Shown: in pieces, positions 23,116 to 34,995 of the stretch | How positions within the stretch are numbered: position 1 is the stretch's first letter | Layout: every line of letters starts with the position of its first letter | Assembly (NCBI GenBank): GCA_010093685.1 | Contig: MU006220.1 | Coordinates: 775,502-839,501, forward strand | DNA from: Ophiobolus disseminans | Lineage: Eukaryota; Ascomycota; Dothideomycetes; Pleosporales; Phaeosphaeriaceae | Length of the DNA: 64,000 nucleotides | Reading direction: 5' to 3' | The notes under the pieces: model-generated | Database searches by the model: none | Told to the model about the DNA's origin: nothing | Seen by the model: the letters and a program-made list of their open reading frames with translations, nothing else | Translations under genes and position numbers: made by a program

Positions 23116-23783
23116 GTTGGCAGAAAATGCGAGCAGAGAAGATGTCTCTCATCACATGCGACGAGGTCCATCATATTCATCAGCTCAAGCATCGCAACGA
23201 GGGGTAGCGCTGTCGGCGATGGGCGCAGAAGTGGTGAAAGACTCCACTGCTTGTGCTTGTGCGTCATGCTAAGCTAACCAAAAGGGCCGAGGCGGACATG
23301 CTTCCCGGTCCGAGTGACAGCGGTAACCCAAACATAGTGATTCGTCCAAGATTTAGATGCTGGAGTAACCGAGTCAGTGGATCGTTTTTGACTCGCGAGA
23401 GGTCGGCGGGCACGAACATGCAACTTGCCGTGGCTTTGCCGTGTGCAAGGAAAGTCAGGCTTAAGTTGGAGTGACTGCTTCTGTTGTGTATGTAAGCAGT
23501 TGGGAGCAGGACATGGAGTGTGATGTAAGGTGTATTGTGAAGTGTTGTGTGTTCTAGACTAAGATATCCGTGATCTAAGCTTATGTACATGAAGTAGTGG
23601 GCTGATTGGTTGGCGGATAATCCACGTGACCATGCAAGGTGCCCTGGGCTTACAGTGTATGAATCTGGTTTCGTTTTATTTGGTTCGTATCTGATTATTA
23701 ATGCATACAATCGTGGTATCTTCCTACGAATCAACGCCAAAAACGCCTTACAATGCCTGTCCTTAATACTCGTCGTACGTCGA
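23116..23783. other. Intergenic, P450 promoter and 3' flank of PEBP-like gene
   Basis: About 670 bp with no supported gene. Upstream region of the P450 gene (-). Confidence 0.5.
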
Positions 23784-24886
23784 TCACCACATGACCAACC
23801 CAGCCATCGCAAGCATAGGTGCCAACAGTCCGAGTGCATCGCTACCCATCCGTATCGCAGCATTTGTCGTTTGCTGAGCAGGGCCTGCACTCGCTGTGTT
23901 CGAGGAGCCTACTCCAGCAGCTGGGCTTCCACTAACAAGCACAACCGTCGGTGTAGCGTTACCACCACCGCTTTGAAGCACACTGGATGCAACAGGAAGC
24001 CCAGAAGATCGTCCAGCGGATGGAAGCGGCAACGTGCCGGTCGCAGATGAAGCTGGCGCATTACCACTTCCGCTGCTAGAGTTCGAGCCATTGCCAGGTG
24101 CTGCCGAAGACGCAGGTGAGCTATTCGCCGCACTCGAACTTGCCTGGCCGCCAGCAGCAGATGTAGGACGAGGACTCAATGCCGAGCTCCTGGCAGGCTT
24201 AGGAGAGGGCAGGTTCTCTGGCACACCATTTGGCTGGTCACTTCCACAATCCGCCGTTCCGCCCAACTTAACAACCATACCCACTCCCGCCTCTGGATCT
24301 TGGAAACCGTTGTCATCCTTAAATTTCTTCGCGTCGAAAGCTTCTCCATCGCCCGGTAGTTTCAAAGTATCGATGGCCTTGCGCTGTGGATTTACATACA
24401 TGAGGAAGATGTACTGGCGGTTGTCGCCGGCCTCGCCGAGAGAGCCAGGAGCTTTGTATTCAAGGATAGGTGATGACTGTGTCGTGATTTTTGTGATGTC
24501 GAAGTTGTTCTTGAAGTTTGAGCGCGCGTAGTGCAGGACGCGCTTGCTGGGGCATGTGGTGTCAAGCATGATTATGGTGTAAAGCGTGGAAGGGACAATT
24601 GCAGAAGAGTCGCCGAGGGCAAAGGTGGGTTCTTTCGCGACGGCTGGTATGGATGTTAGATCTGACAGAAAGAATGAGCGGGATTGTGAAGCTTACCATC
24701 TTTTTCGAAAAGAGTTCCGTCCTTGAAGCCGTTTACTGCTTCGTTGGTGTATGAGACTTGCACTTCTGTCCCGGATGATCGGAAACCGGCTCGAAGGTCT
24801 TCTGGGACGATTTTGGATTGCTGTGCAGAGGTAAATTGTAGTAGTGTTGCGATGAGCGCGGTGTGTCGCAAGAATTTAAAAGCCAT
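23784..24886 (-). CDS. Secreted PEBP-like protein, likely GPI-anchored
   Basis: Two exons (24697-24886, 23784-24643) give 349 residues. Residues 1-22 form a signal peptide ending T-S-A-Q-Q. The body contains Y-T-I-I-M-L-D-T-T-C-P and V-L-H-Y-A-R-S-N-F-K-N-N-F, then Q-Y-I-F-L-M-Y-V-N-P-Q, a layout found in fungal secreted proteins of the phosphatidylethanolamine-binding (PEBP) superfamily. After about residue 200 comes a Ser/Ala/Gly/Pro-rich stalk and a hydrophobic C-terminus ending L-L-A-P-M-L-A-M-A-G-L-V-M-W, the pattern of a GPI attachment signal. The role is therefore probably at the cell wall or plasma membrane; ligand unknown. The intron (24644-24696) is GT-AG with a ctaac branch point. 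Confidence 0.82.
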
Positions 24887-25611
24887 TATGTAGTCGGCGC
24901 AAGTTAATCGGTGTGCAGATTAAACAATATACTGATCAGGACGATGTATGATAAAGCAACCTTATGATTAGGTAGAAAACGAAACTTCGGAGTAAACTTA
25001 TCTTGACTTCTAAGAAACCTTACAGTCCCCAGGCTTTATGTATTTGCGTGCCTTCCATATACGCAATGTGGAGTCACAGCTGTCGCTTCGAAACTCCGCC
25101 CCAAACCGATGCTCTCCCCTCAAACTGCGACAACGTGATCATCCCAGTAAACGCCTGCCAAAATTAAGCCTATTCTCTGCTGACAACCGCTTCCCAAACG
25201 GCAAGCGCGCGAGAAGTGCTTGCAAGTTGGGCATGGCGACCTTGTCATCGGTTTCGGTTTCAGAGTCGTTTCGGATGCAAGGTACCCGGGCGTCTACACC
25301 CACCACCGGGGAACAACAAGCTGCGCCACGCCACAACTCCACGAACATCAATAGTCGTGAGCGAATCGAAACTTTCACTACATAGAGTCAGCCTTGGGAT
25401 GTCAAATTGCCGAAGGTTGTCAGCATGCGACCGATGACCGCGCCACAACGGTGATTGCGAGATCAAGTGGCGGCCGTCTTCCCCGCCGATATGGGATCTA
25501 TGACATCTAAGGAGTTGGTACTTACGCCACCTAGTCAGGGCACGCAAGATCGATTTTTACACCTGTGTTTTGACCCGATATGGCTGCAGCATGGCTTTTG
25601 CATTCGCACAG
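24887..25611. other. Intergenic, promoter of PEBP-like gene
   Basis: About 725 bp between two minus-strand genes. Includes the PEBP-like promoter and the F-box-like gene's 3' flank. No further gene supported. Confidence 0.5.
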
Positions 25612-27155
25612 TCAAGTCAACAGCTCGAACTCGGCCGGACCAGTCCAATCTTGCATGTAGCCCCAGTTGCGTTTCGATCGATTGGCATTTTGCGAGCGGC
25701 TGCCGCAGCTCCTAGATGGGTATGACTGGCCAAGACAGCCTACTTCAAGCGAGCTGTGGTCTGCCATCTCATAGCCATCAGGGCCCGACAACCTCATATT
25801 CGCAAGTAGATGTCCCATGTAAGCTGAAGTCTCCGTTAGTCGAGTAGAGAGCAGAAGCAAGAAACCCACTTGCCTGCTTTGAATTCGCATTGAACAAACT
25901 CCAAAAAGTAGGAGAGCTCGATGCCATAACTGGCGAACACCCTACGGAGGTGGCAAAAGTGCAAAGGCAGATACCCGTCCTCGCGATACTCTTCAATGCG
26001 ACAGATGACCTCTATTGACTTCAGCCGGGGTAGATGACGATGCGCTGCGTCGGCCAGAGACATGAAGAAATTGTCGCTGAAACCTTCTCTTGCTGATCGT
26101 ACGTCGAGAGTCAGCACCCGCAGACTAGGTGGTAGCAGTCGGTCGACTGAGCAATGCTGTGTTCTGCTTGCAAAGTTGAAGAGCGGTATGTCGAGATGCG
26201 TCAGTGATCTGAAGTGCTCGAATGAGAGAGGTTCAGCGGGGTCGCTTTGATGCGCAGCGTCTACTTTGCAGCCGTTTATCTCGTTTGTCCGTACATAAGA
26301 CAATGTTTCTTGATGTATCGTCAAGGCTTGGAATATATGCGCGTAATAGGCTGCATCGACGTCCCAGTAATAGTGCTCGTGGTGGAAGTGCTTCAGGACC
26401 TCGCACGATGTTACCATTGCAGAGATCCAAGGGGCAGGGAGCCCACATCGCTCTAGATTCAGCTCCTGAATAGTAGAAGATCGTGAACAGCACCGCCAAA
26501 TCGCTTCGATCGGTGCGGATCTCTGCTCCTCTGTCCGATTCAATGCTGCCAAGTCGACGGTGAGCGTTGTAATTGACGGTAGCATAAAAAGCAACGCCAA
26601 ATCATGCATGCCATAGGTTCTGTTTGGTTCGGTGGCGATGTGGAGATTGCCAAGTTGCCTAAACGACACATTTGGAGGCGAGCAAGATGCAGAAAGCTGC
26701 TTCATGAGGACGCTGCCACCATTGGGCATGTCGAGACGTTGTAGATTTGGCAAGATGCATGCGAGAGCGTATGAATAGACAGCAGGTGTGATAGGAGACG
26801 GCAAGGTAGGCAGTTGCTTCAGTAAAGCCACTTCTAGAGCCCCATCTAGTGCAAAAACATTCCAACCCGATGGGCATGCCGATGGGCTGCGACGTGCTGT
26901 GTAGTGCTTTACCAGCTCTGCGCGACCTTTGTGCGACAAGATAGTGCGTCCAAAAAGTTGGAGGTGTTTAACACAGCAATCTTGGAAACTTTGATAGAGT
27001 GTCGGTGTGATGATAGCATGAAAAGGGCGGTTGACCCTTGCTATCGCTGCCAAAGTTCTGCATCGCTCACTATAGTCGTTGGGCACACCTTCGAAAATCT
27101 GAACAAGCAGCTCATTCGGCAGAGCAAAAAGAGATGTGACTGTCGAGACGCTCAT
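25612..27155 (-). CDS. F-box-like / LRR-type hypothetical protein, paralog 1
   Basis: Main exon 25874-27155 encodes an N-terminal F-box-like segment (A-L-P-N-E-L-L-V-Q-I-F-E-G-V, then R-T-L-A-A-I-A-R-V-N-R-P-F) and a Leu-rich body with repeat-like strands, similar in order to the four paralogs at 54-61 kb. The unspliced frame ends at 25836 (439 residues). I prefer a GC-AG intron at 25824-25873 (donor g|gcaagt, ctaac branch point, cttcag acceptor), which keeps phase and extends the protein to 497 residues, close to the 464 and 489 of the paralogs. A GT donor 9 bases further in (gtttct) would give a short alternative tail. F-box proteins normally recruit substrates to SCF ubiquitin ligases; the match here is weak, so the function is inference. 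Confidence 0.72.
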
Positions 27156-27530
27156 GGCAGATGACTTGGGTGATGTGAAATGATGAATCTTGTAGATGCA
27201 AGACGCGCTGATGCTGAGAGTTGAAGATTTGATATTCTAACAGCCTAGGAAACGGCAAGAGAGGGATGAATGAACAAATTGCAAACGCAAAGGTAACAGA
27301 CCAGTTCTCTGAGGAGGCAATGTAGACTGGTGTATTTGCGAAGGAATGGTCTTGCAGTGCTACCCCCTGTTGCTGCAGCCATATCGGAGTATAGTTATTC
27401 CGGTCTCTTAGCGCCCGACTTTAACGGCTAAGCGAGGAGACTTGGCAAGGCCCAGCGCCCACACATTTTCGACTCAGGAACGTCAACCTCGAACTACCCA
27501 CCCTCCAACAACCCTCATAACACCGCCAAA
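27156..27530. promoter_or_regulatory. Divergent promoter, F-box-like gene / rpl43
   Basis: 375 bp between opposite starts, expected to drive a strongly expressed ribosomal protein gene on one side. No named motif assigned. Confidence 0.45.
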
Positions 27531-27993
27531 ATGACCAAGCGTACGGCCCTCTTACAAATCGAACGAGATAAATGTTGATCGCGATACAGGCACAAAGAAG
27601 GTCGGAATCACCGGAAAGTACGGTACCCGTTACGGTGCCTCGCTCCGAAAGCAGGTCAAGAAGATGGAGGTGCGCACTCTCGAACAAGACCCCTCACATG
27701 AGGTATGAATGCTTACGATCGCATCCAGATCACACAACACGCCCGCTACGTGTGCCAGTTCTGCGGAAAGAACGCCGTCAAGCGCACCGCCGTCGGTATC
27801 TGGAACTGCCGATCTTGCAGGAAGACCACCGCCGGAGGAGCCTACACAGTCTCGTAAGCGCCCCTCTATCATATTCGCGCCCGCGGCATTGATGTTACAG
27901 TCTGTGACAAATGCTAACAAGTCGAGTAGAACTCCCGCTGCCGCCGCCACAAGGTCAACGATCCGTCGTCTGCGAGAGATTGCTGAGGTCTAA
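27531..27993 (+). CDS. rpl43: 60S ribosomal protein eL43 (L37a/L43)
   Basis: Four exons (27531-27540, 27590-27669, 27729-27853, 27930-27993) give exactly 92 residues, the eL43 length. The first exon is only 10 nt (M-T-K and one base of Arg). The protein reads T-K-K-V-G-I-T-G-K-Y-G-T-R-Y-G-A-S-L and contains the C-x2-C ... C-x2-C zinc ribbon (C-Q-F-C and C-R-S-C), ending R-R-L-R-E-I-A-E-V. It is a structural protein of the large cytosolic ribosomal subunit. Three introns of 49-76 bp, all GT-AG, sit early in the gene as in many fungal ribosomal protein genes. Identification is certain from full-length agreement. Confidence 0.97.
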
Positions 27994-28249
27994 GGGAACA
28001 TTGGGCAACGGTTCGGTGGAGTTATTCGAGCGTCTTTCTCTGCATCGGCAGCCATATCCGATCACGATGACTCACAGAAGCATCCGGATGCCGGTCCTGT
28101 AACGATCGATCATGGGTTTATCAGGATTCTCAAAACAATGGCAACATCATGACCAACGAAGTCGCATTACTGCTGTACATGTGATAATGACGGATACATT
28201 GAACTTTTTCATCTCGCCCGGACAGCTAACATCTGCATAGACTACGTTC

Positions 28250-29496
28250 CTCGTCGTGTGCGATGAATATGTCATGGCTAGAAACATCAGCGCCAGTCCT
28301 CGAGACATGTCTCTCCATCTTCCAGTTGCGAATAGCACAGTGTATCTCTTCCACAACATCGCTCCTTTGGCAGGATCATTCGCTTCTGGGTTTCGAACGC
28401 CCAGTTCAGACACGTTGAGGTACAGGCCTTTCGGTCTTGCGCTGAGTGGTGGAGGACCACTTTTCAAAGCAGCGGCAATTATGTCACTTGCTGACTTCTT
28501 AGCTATACGAAAGGGACCATTGGGGAAAGATACCCCGAAACGACAGTGATGGCTGACAACAACAATTGCCACAAAAGTACGCGCATAACCCATCCACTCT
28601 GGCGAACGATACCAGTATTGACTAACCCTGGATCAATCCCAAGAACAGAAATGTTATTGAAGACCGAGTCCTGATTGAGACGACGTTGAAGCTCGGAGCT
28701 GTGCATGGACAAGGTCAAACCATCGTCAAGACCATATCATGCGCTGCTAGACTCACATGGTAGTTACGCCGCACAGTTTGGATGCACCGTATCGCCGGTA
28801 TCCGGCAGCCCATCCCGTTTTGTCACCCTCGGTTGAGCTCCATCTGCCCGTGGCAATAGAATCGATGCTCTCGGGTGCGAAAATAGTGTTGTACCGAGCG
28901 TCTTTGAAGGCTCCGTTCCACGGATTGTGCGGATTGTGCGAGCTGATGCATGAAGAGGTCTGTCAGCTTACTGCCTTTTCATGGCATTCGCCTTTGCAAG
29001 CTCCTGGGTGTACTCATTTATGAGACCAGCTACTGATCCAAAGCACTCGTCCTACTTCACTGTCCATGCTTTAGAGCAGCAACATCACGAGAAGCCAGTG
29101 GCCCAGGTAGTTGGCTGCGAAGGTTGTGTCTAGCCCGTCGTCCGTCCATGTCTGCTTCTCAAATTCCTCGTAGCCAGCGTTGAGGATGACGGCGTGGATT
29201 CGAGGGATCTCGCCAGTCGCGACGCGTTTGTTGATATTGGCTGCCGCTTCTCGGACAGTGCTAAGCCGCAACAGGTCGAGCGAGATCTTCTCGTGCGAGT
29301 GCGTAGTGGCTTGCTTTGTGCTGCTCGAAGTGGCGAGGGCAGCATCGAGAGCATGTGCAGTGCTAACATTACGGACTGTGTACACTCCATGATGTTTTGC
29401 GCTCAGTTGCGGCGATGAAATGATCTGGGATATGATGGCGCTACCCAGTCCTCCATTTGCTCCAGTTACGATAACTGTGCCTTTCGAATCGGTCAT
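28250..29496 (-). pseudogene. Short-chain dehydrogenase (SDR), broken
   Basis: From the ATG at 29494-29496 the frame shows V-T-G-A-N-G-G-L-G (NAD(P)-binding), I-L-N-A-G-Y and A-A-N-Y-L-G-H-W, then a TAA at 29071-29073 right after V-M-L-L-L. Reading on, homology continues (S-M-D-S-E-V-G-R-V, then S-W-S-H-K) to a TGA at 29014-29016, then N-G-A-F-K-D-A-R-Y and the catalytic Y-G-A-S-K near 28780. A normal 58-bp intron (28699-28756) follows. Near the CCCC at 28533-28536 the frame changes: upstream homology ends ...T-V-V-S-G and downstream homology N-G-P-F-R-I-A-K-K-S-A-S-D is in another frame. Two stops plus a frame change argue for a pseudogene of a retinol-dehydrogenase-like SDR, not a sequencing slip. 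The first stop would be CAA-to-TAA, a C-to-T change. Confidence 0.8.
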
Positions 29497-30221
29497 GGCT
29501 GCGTTAAGGCAAGAGAAGAGGCTGGTATTTTTAAATGTTGAGCGGCGCAGGAGCGGCACACTATTGATCTTATACACCTGTTAGTTGCACAGACAGCGGG
29601 TAATGTGGGCTAGCACCCACCTGTGTGTGCTAATTTTCTCAGCACCGAACGTACGGTCAAACGCTCATTATCTCCGACTGGCATGGGTTGCAAACTATCT
29701 AGATTTGTGGAGCTTGAATCCCCCTGGAACTGCAATCTCATGCAAACGGCGCACGATGGCTTTTGTGTAACTCTTTAGAGAATTCTAGTACGACGCGGCG
29801 TAGTTCAAGTACAGGTATGGGTTAGATGCATCCAACTTCTCCATATTCTTGTTGATTGTATCCATAAGTGAATGACCGTATATCCCAACAACCTGGTCAT
29901 TTGTAGCTGACGCTTAACAGGACGATGACCAAGGACTGAGTTCGGTTCCCTCTATGATCAAAGTCAGGGCATTAGAACCCCGATTACGAGCATAAAGCGC
30001 TGGTTGGAGGGGCTCCAGTGGCAGAAACGCTCTAGGGTCTATTTCGACTGCCAAATATTGGAAACGTTCAGTCCTTCCTTCAAAATCTTTTCTACCACTT
30101 CTCAAGTGGCCATGGCACTTGTGGCTTTGTACACCGGATACACTGCCCAGGCGGCCTTAAAGCACCTCATCAATAGAAACTCCTATCTCGATAAGACCGG
30201 GATGCGTATGGAGTGTAGTCA
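29497..30221. other. Intergenic between SDR pseudogene and rhodopsin-domain gene
   Basis: About 725 bp without supported genes. Confidence 0.5.
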
Positions 30222-31744
30222 TCAGACTAGTCTATCCATTGACCTGGCTGTGGGCTCCTGCTTCGTGAATCCTATGGTCCGTACAATCCCATCGTGAGAC
30301 GTATCGCCTGCCGTCGTATATGTCTTAGGCGGCACCGTAATCTGCGAATCCACGGTGCCTCTTTCAGATAGCTCGAAGGAAGAGGGGACTTTCCGTTTTA
30401 TTCCTGTGCCGCCAATGGTGGCGATGCTGTTCACCTGTGGCCAACTTTTATTGGACCCGGAATTAGAGCCGAATAGCCTAGACCGGAGGGACTTGAAGAG
30501 TGATGATTCGGCAACGTATTTGCGCATGAAATTCGCAAACGCTGGCATTGAACCAACGATAATGGACACGTTGCTTTCGATGATGCTCCGGCCGTAGTCA
30601 GTTTCTAGGACTTGTAGGGTTCCTTCAGATGGCACCATGGGCGGTTTGGACCAAGAACAGGTACTCACATGGGAATGCCGACCACGCCTGCTTGCCATGT
30701 AGCATCTGTCAATCTGAGAAGCTTGATACGATATACCATGCATACTAAACTTGCAGCAACGCCTCTAGATCTTGAGGTTAGAAAGTAGCGCACAACGCGA
30801 AGGTGGTGACGATAGCCATGGTCACTTACATGAATGCAGTAGCGAAAAGCGCTATCACCTGGATGCGTTTCGCCAGGGGCATGCTGAGTCGAAATAGCGT
30901 AGGCAATGGCAAAACGAATATGTAGACATCAACTAACACGGATACCACCCCAAGAGTGATGCCTGCGGGGATGCCCTTGTGGACAGTATCGTTGAAAATG
31001 AGCTCTTCCCACGACTGGCCCACGCGTGGAACATCGTAGTACGAGAGGACCAATGCTGCTGGCAAGTACGCTATGAATGCCATGATGATGCCCACGATTG
31101 AGGCAATCCTGACAACTCTGACGGTGCCAAATATTTGCATGTAGAACATAAAGATGGCGGCTTTGGGGAAGAATAAAGCTGGTCCGTTTGCGACGTCGAT
31201 TATGAAGTTCATCTTAGATGGCAAGCATTAATTTCAATCTCAAACGTACTCGTTGCACTCGTGATGTACAGTCTACACTCACCTTTACATAGTTTGCTGT
31301 TATGTTACAAAGCGGAGTATCCCAAACGTGCAGATAGAACCTAGACACTAGAGGACCAAGTTTTAGGCAAAGATTGCAGGAAGAAGGGGTGTTTAACATA
31401 CGCGCAAGGTGAGTTCCCATAATGACGACGTTGAATAGAAACCCAACAACCATCATCCCTAAATTTCGTCAAATACAATGTCGGGAAAGAAATGAAAAAG
31501 TACGCAAGGGAGACTTACAATCTGGTAACTTAAGCGACTTTCTATTTACAAATAGCCGTCCGGCCAAGACCACGGACGCTAATGTCAACATAATTGTCGT
31601 GATGGCGATTACAGCTGGCTGCAAGGATGGAGGATCCACGAAATTTGGTTGCCGTCCGTTTGGTGCAGGGCCAGCAGGTATGAGGCACAGGTCCGTACCA
31701 GGAGGTAAATTCGGGACCGTTACCGTTCGTTGGCTCAGAGTCAT
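30222..31744 (-). CDS. Rhodopsin-domain membrane protein, last exon out of frame
   Basis: Exons 31519-31744, 31402-31458, 31283-31347, 30830-31212 and 30669-30770 join in phase and give the helices of a fungal rhodopsin-domain protein: P-A-V-I-A-I-T-T-I-M-L-T-L-A-S, then I-D-V-A-N-G-P-A-L-F-F-P-K, and G-I-P-A-G-I-T-L-G-V-V-S. The final segment (L-E-T-D-Y-G-R-S-I-I-E-S-N-V-S-I-I-V-G and a polar tail to 30222) is clearly the family's last helix, but its frame is one base off for every AG acceptor I can find downstream of the gtgagt donor at 30668. Either the gene carries a one-base indel near 30600-30670, or splicing is unusual. It differs strongly from the copy at 19.4-20.6 kb. It lies next to the SDR pseudogene, which favours decay. 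Confidence 0.62.
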
Positions 31745-32250
31745 AGCTTCTACAGGTCGAGAAAAGAATGTTGACGTTAAGTGTGGGTACCAATTGGAGG
31801 CTCAAAACCGCCACAGTGGGCAATTGTCAAAGAGGACGGAATGTGATCGAACTAAATGGTAGAGCGAAGGCGCTGGGTAATAGTACTAGAGATATATTGC
31901 ACCCACAAGTTGAGATGTCGCACGCAGTATCATCGAAGGCCATCGTGTCAACGTTCGGCAGTTTAGATCTCGAATGGAACAAGGGTCGTAAAAAGGTCGC
32001 CAGGATATTTGGCGGCACTGCTTGTGAATGGACATCAAGCCCGCTGCGCAGGGGCGGCATGAAAACCGTTATGCAAATCCGTCCCGACAACCAGAAACGT
32101 TTCTGCATACGCGTGCATGTCAACAGAACGTTTCGGAATCCGAAGTTATACACTTTCATATTGCATAGATTAGTTGCCTAGCTTTCCTTGTGTGTCTTGT
32201 GCGCATACGGCTTTAACGTGGTACGGTAGACTGCGCTGTGGCGACTTAAT
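31745..32250. other. Intergenic, rhodopsin-domain upstream / GMC 3' flank
   Basis: About 500 bp. Overlapping open frames on both strands (to 137 codons) show no motif and no conserved-looking pattern; I treat them as chance. Confidence 0.45.
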
Positions 32251-34306
32251 TTATGCTTCCTCCCACGCGCTCTTAATGAAGTCTGCACACCTCTCCGCAA
32301 TCATCAACACCGGAGCCATCGTATGTGCACTTGTAATCTTGGGTAGTACACTCGCATCCGCAATTCTGAGGTTCGTGAAGCCGAAGACCTTCAGCTTTTG
32401 ATCCACGACTCCATGTTTCTCGTCCACGCCCATGGGACACGTGCTCGAAAAGTGAAGAGCGGTGTGACCTACCCTGCGCATATAATCGTCAATCTCGTCG
32501 TCGGTAACGTCTTTCCAGGTCTTGTTTGCTCGTGGCGGTTCTATGGTCGTCGTTGCTACCGGTATAGGTTGGGCTGCGCCTAGCTTCTCCCACTCGCTGA
32601 GGCTCTGCAGTTCGTTGCCAGGTCCGAATGCAAAGGGCGCTGGGAAAGGATACAGCGCTTGGAATTCGTGAGCTAGCCGCATGGAAAATCGAACGGCAAT
32701 TCGAGCCGTTTTCTGGTCTTCCTTGTGGCCGAACATTGGATGCGTTATTTTGGGGTTGACAAGGGGGTCCGTACTGGTTATCTCAAGACGTCCTAGAGAT
32801 GAATCGTTAGTCAGAGCTAACTGTTTGCCTTCATATGAGTGCGTTCAGACTTCACCTTTTGCTCGAGGCTGTAGCAAAGTAGGATAGATGGAGAAAAGCG
32901 AGCGTTCTGGCACGGTGCGTTCAAGTGTGTTGAGAGGTATCATCATGATCTCGATGTTAGGAACTTGATGCATACGGGTTGCGTCTTGTTTGTTCAACGC
33001 CGTAACCTGCATAGTTTTCTCGTCGATCGAGTCCGTATGGAGGAATATAGCAGTTGGTGCTGAACTGAAGCCCATCAACCCTTTCCCAGTGACGATCCAT
33101 ACCAGAATATACCAGAGACCCCATATCGCATTTTGAAGAACGTGGAGTGTCTCTTTTGCGGGCAACTGGAGCATAATTGGAATAGAGTAGTGGTCGGAGA
33201 AGTCGGCTCCCACAGCGGGCAGCTCCTTGACGAGGGGAATGCCGAGGCGCGATTCAGTCGAGTCCTCTCCACTGGGTCCAATACCACTCAGAAGCAGTAA
33301 TTGGGGGGTAGTCATGGCTCCGCAAGTGAGAATTACCTCTCTTCGGGCTCTGACGAGGTAGTCTTTGCCCGACTTAGGTCCTGTAGATGACCGAATATGC
33401 ACGCCAGTGACGGTACGCCCAATATTTTCGTCGCCGGTTACCTGCAAGCGGAACGCTACGGTGCCAGTGCACACGCTCAAATACTTGATTCTCTCTTGGG
33501 CAACATGCTTGCTCAAATACGCGGTCAGAGCGGAGACCCTTTCACCACTTTTGCTAATGGCGGTCTCGAGGGGATAGTAACCGCATGACGGGGATTCAGG
33601 ATCGTTGCAATCGTCCATAATCGAGATGCCAAGATTTGACGCTGCTTTCGCAAGACTGCAGAGTGCTGTTAGTTGACTTACGCTTCGTCCGCGGTTCGGA
33701 ATAACTTACTATATGAGCCACTTGAACGGATATAGTGGCTGCCGCAACTCGATAGGTCCATTGTGGCCTCTCGCACCAGACTGAATCTTATCCGGCGGTC
33801 CAGTAACGTGTTCAAGCCTTCTAAAGTACGGCTCAACTTTATCCCAAGCCCAGTCTTCCAGGCCCATATTGCTCCATGTGTTGTAGTTCCCTGGCCAACC
33901 TCGAGTCCAGAGCATGGCGTTGAGACGAGAACCGCCCCCAACACCGTTGACTGCCCAAAGGCGATTGCTCCTCCCATAAGCACCATGGATCGGCTCCGAC
34001 CAAATCGTGCTTTGGACTTGCAAAGTATCCGTCCAGAATAGGTTTTGACTCAGTAGTGGCATCCGCGAAACGAGACTGTTCTTTACATGCCCTCTTTCAA
34101 TCAAGAGAACAGAAACAGTCGGATCCTCGGAAAGGCGTGAAGCAAGGACACAACCCGCTGTTCCACCTGAAATGTTTGTTTTCCGCAATTAGAGATGGTT
34201 CCTCATAGACAGTGGGTTGAGCTTTACCCCCAATAACAATGTAATCATATGTCTTTCCGTCGATATCGTCCGCTGAACACTCTGGATATGGGACAAAAGG
34301 CCACAT
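32251..34306 (-). CDS. GMC oxidoreductase (FAD-dependent)
   Basis: Four exons (34228-34306, 33710-34166, 32856-33655, 32251-32792) give 625 residues. The FAD dinucleotide site Y-D-Y-I-V-I-G-G-G-T-A-G-C-V-L-A is made by joining exons 1 and 2. GMC signature 1 reads G-V-G-G-G-S-R-L-N; signature 2 is G-A-M-T-T-P-Q-L-L-L-L-S-G-I-G-P. The C-terminus has H-F-S-S-T-C-P-M-G and I-T-S-A-H-T-M-A-P-V-L, the region of the active-site His. The family oxidises alcohols (choline, aryl alcohol, glucose and others); substrate here is unknown. The frame is open for about 12 codons before the chosen ATG and an acceptor-like aacccag lies there, so an extra 5' exon is possible. No clear secretion signal in the chosen model. 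Introns 54-63 bp, GT-AG, phases consistent. Confidence 0.9.
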
Positions 34307-34995
34307 TGTGAAAAGTCTCTTACGGAGTTCGCTGCTGGGTTTTCAAATATAACAACAGGAACGTTGGAATGGTGCAAAAGTACCAAACCGACCGTCAGGA
34401 TTGTGGTTGTTTGCGATGGGTGATGTGCAACCGTGATGTAGGAGCTGTCTCGTCGTTTACAAATCTAGTCAGATGATCTTTTTTAATAGACTGCGAGGTG
34501 GTCCCGTCCAAGCGCTCGCCACTACGCTGCATGGACGTTGAGGTGGCGGGGTAGGTAAGGAGCCATGGTAAAGGCTGTCAACATGTGATTGGCGGAAGCA
34601 GTATGACCAACCCCAGTTCTGCTGGCGAGAGTGGGCTGTGCCGTGTGCTTACATTCTCCATACCACGCCACAATTTAGAGGTTTGTATTGCACTGAAGTC
34701 CAAGAACCGTTCCGCATGCTTTCAAGCCCCGTGGTGTAGGTCCGTGTCTTTCTGGACAGCAATACAGCCATCCAATCCAAGACATTGCAAAACTCGAGAT
34801 GACGACTATGTTCAAATCACAAAATAGAGCGTCACGCACGTGACAAAATCTGAAACACCTGTTAACAACGTCACTGCTCCATGGAGGCAGATAGCAGTGT
34901 ATATCCGTTCTTCATCAGATAGCAAGCACTACCTAGACTCCTTAATCTCCATCGATCGTACAAAGAAATCCTGTGTCATCTCGATATGATTACCA
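34307..34995. other. Intergenic, GMC upstream / SDR 3' flank
   Basis: About 690 bp. May include a short first exon of the GMC gene just upstream of 34306. Nothing else supported. Confidence 0.45.

Noticed and set aside
18642..25000. Secondary-metabolite gene cluster around the P450
   Set aside because: No polyketide synthase, NRPS, terpene cyclase or prenyltransferase is present in the window.
31768..32181. 137-codon plus-strand frame and a 110-codon minus-strand frame over the same bases
   Set aside because: No domain, no splice partners, and they overlap each other.
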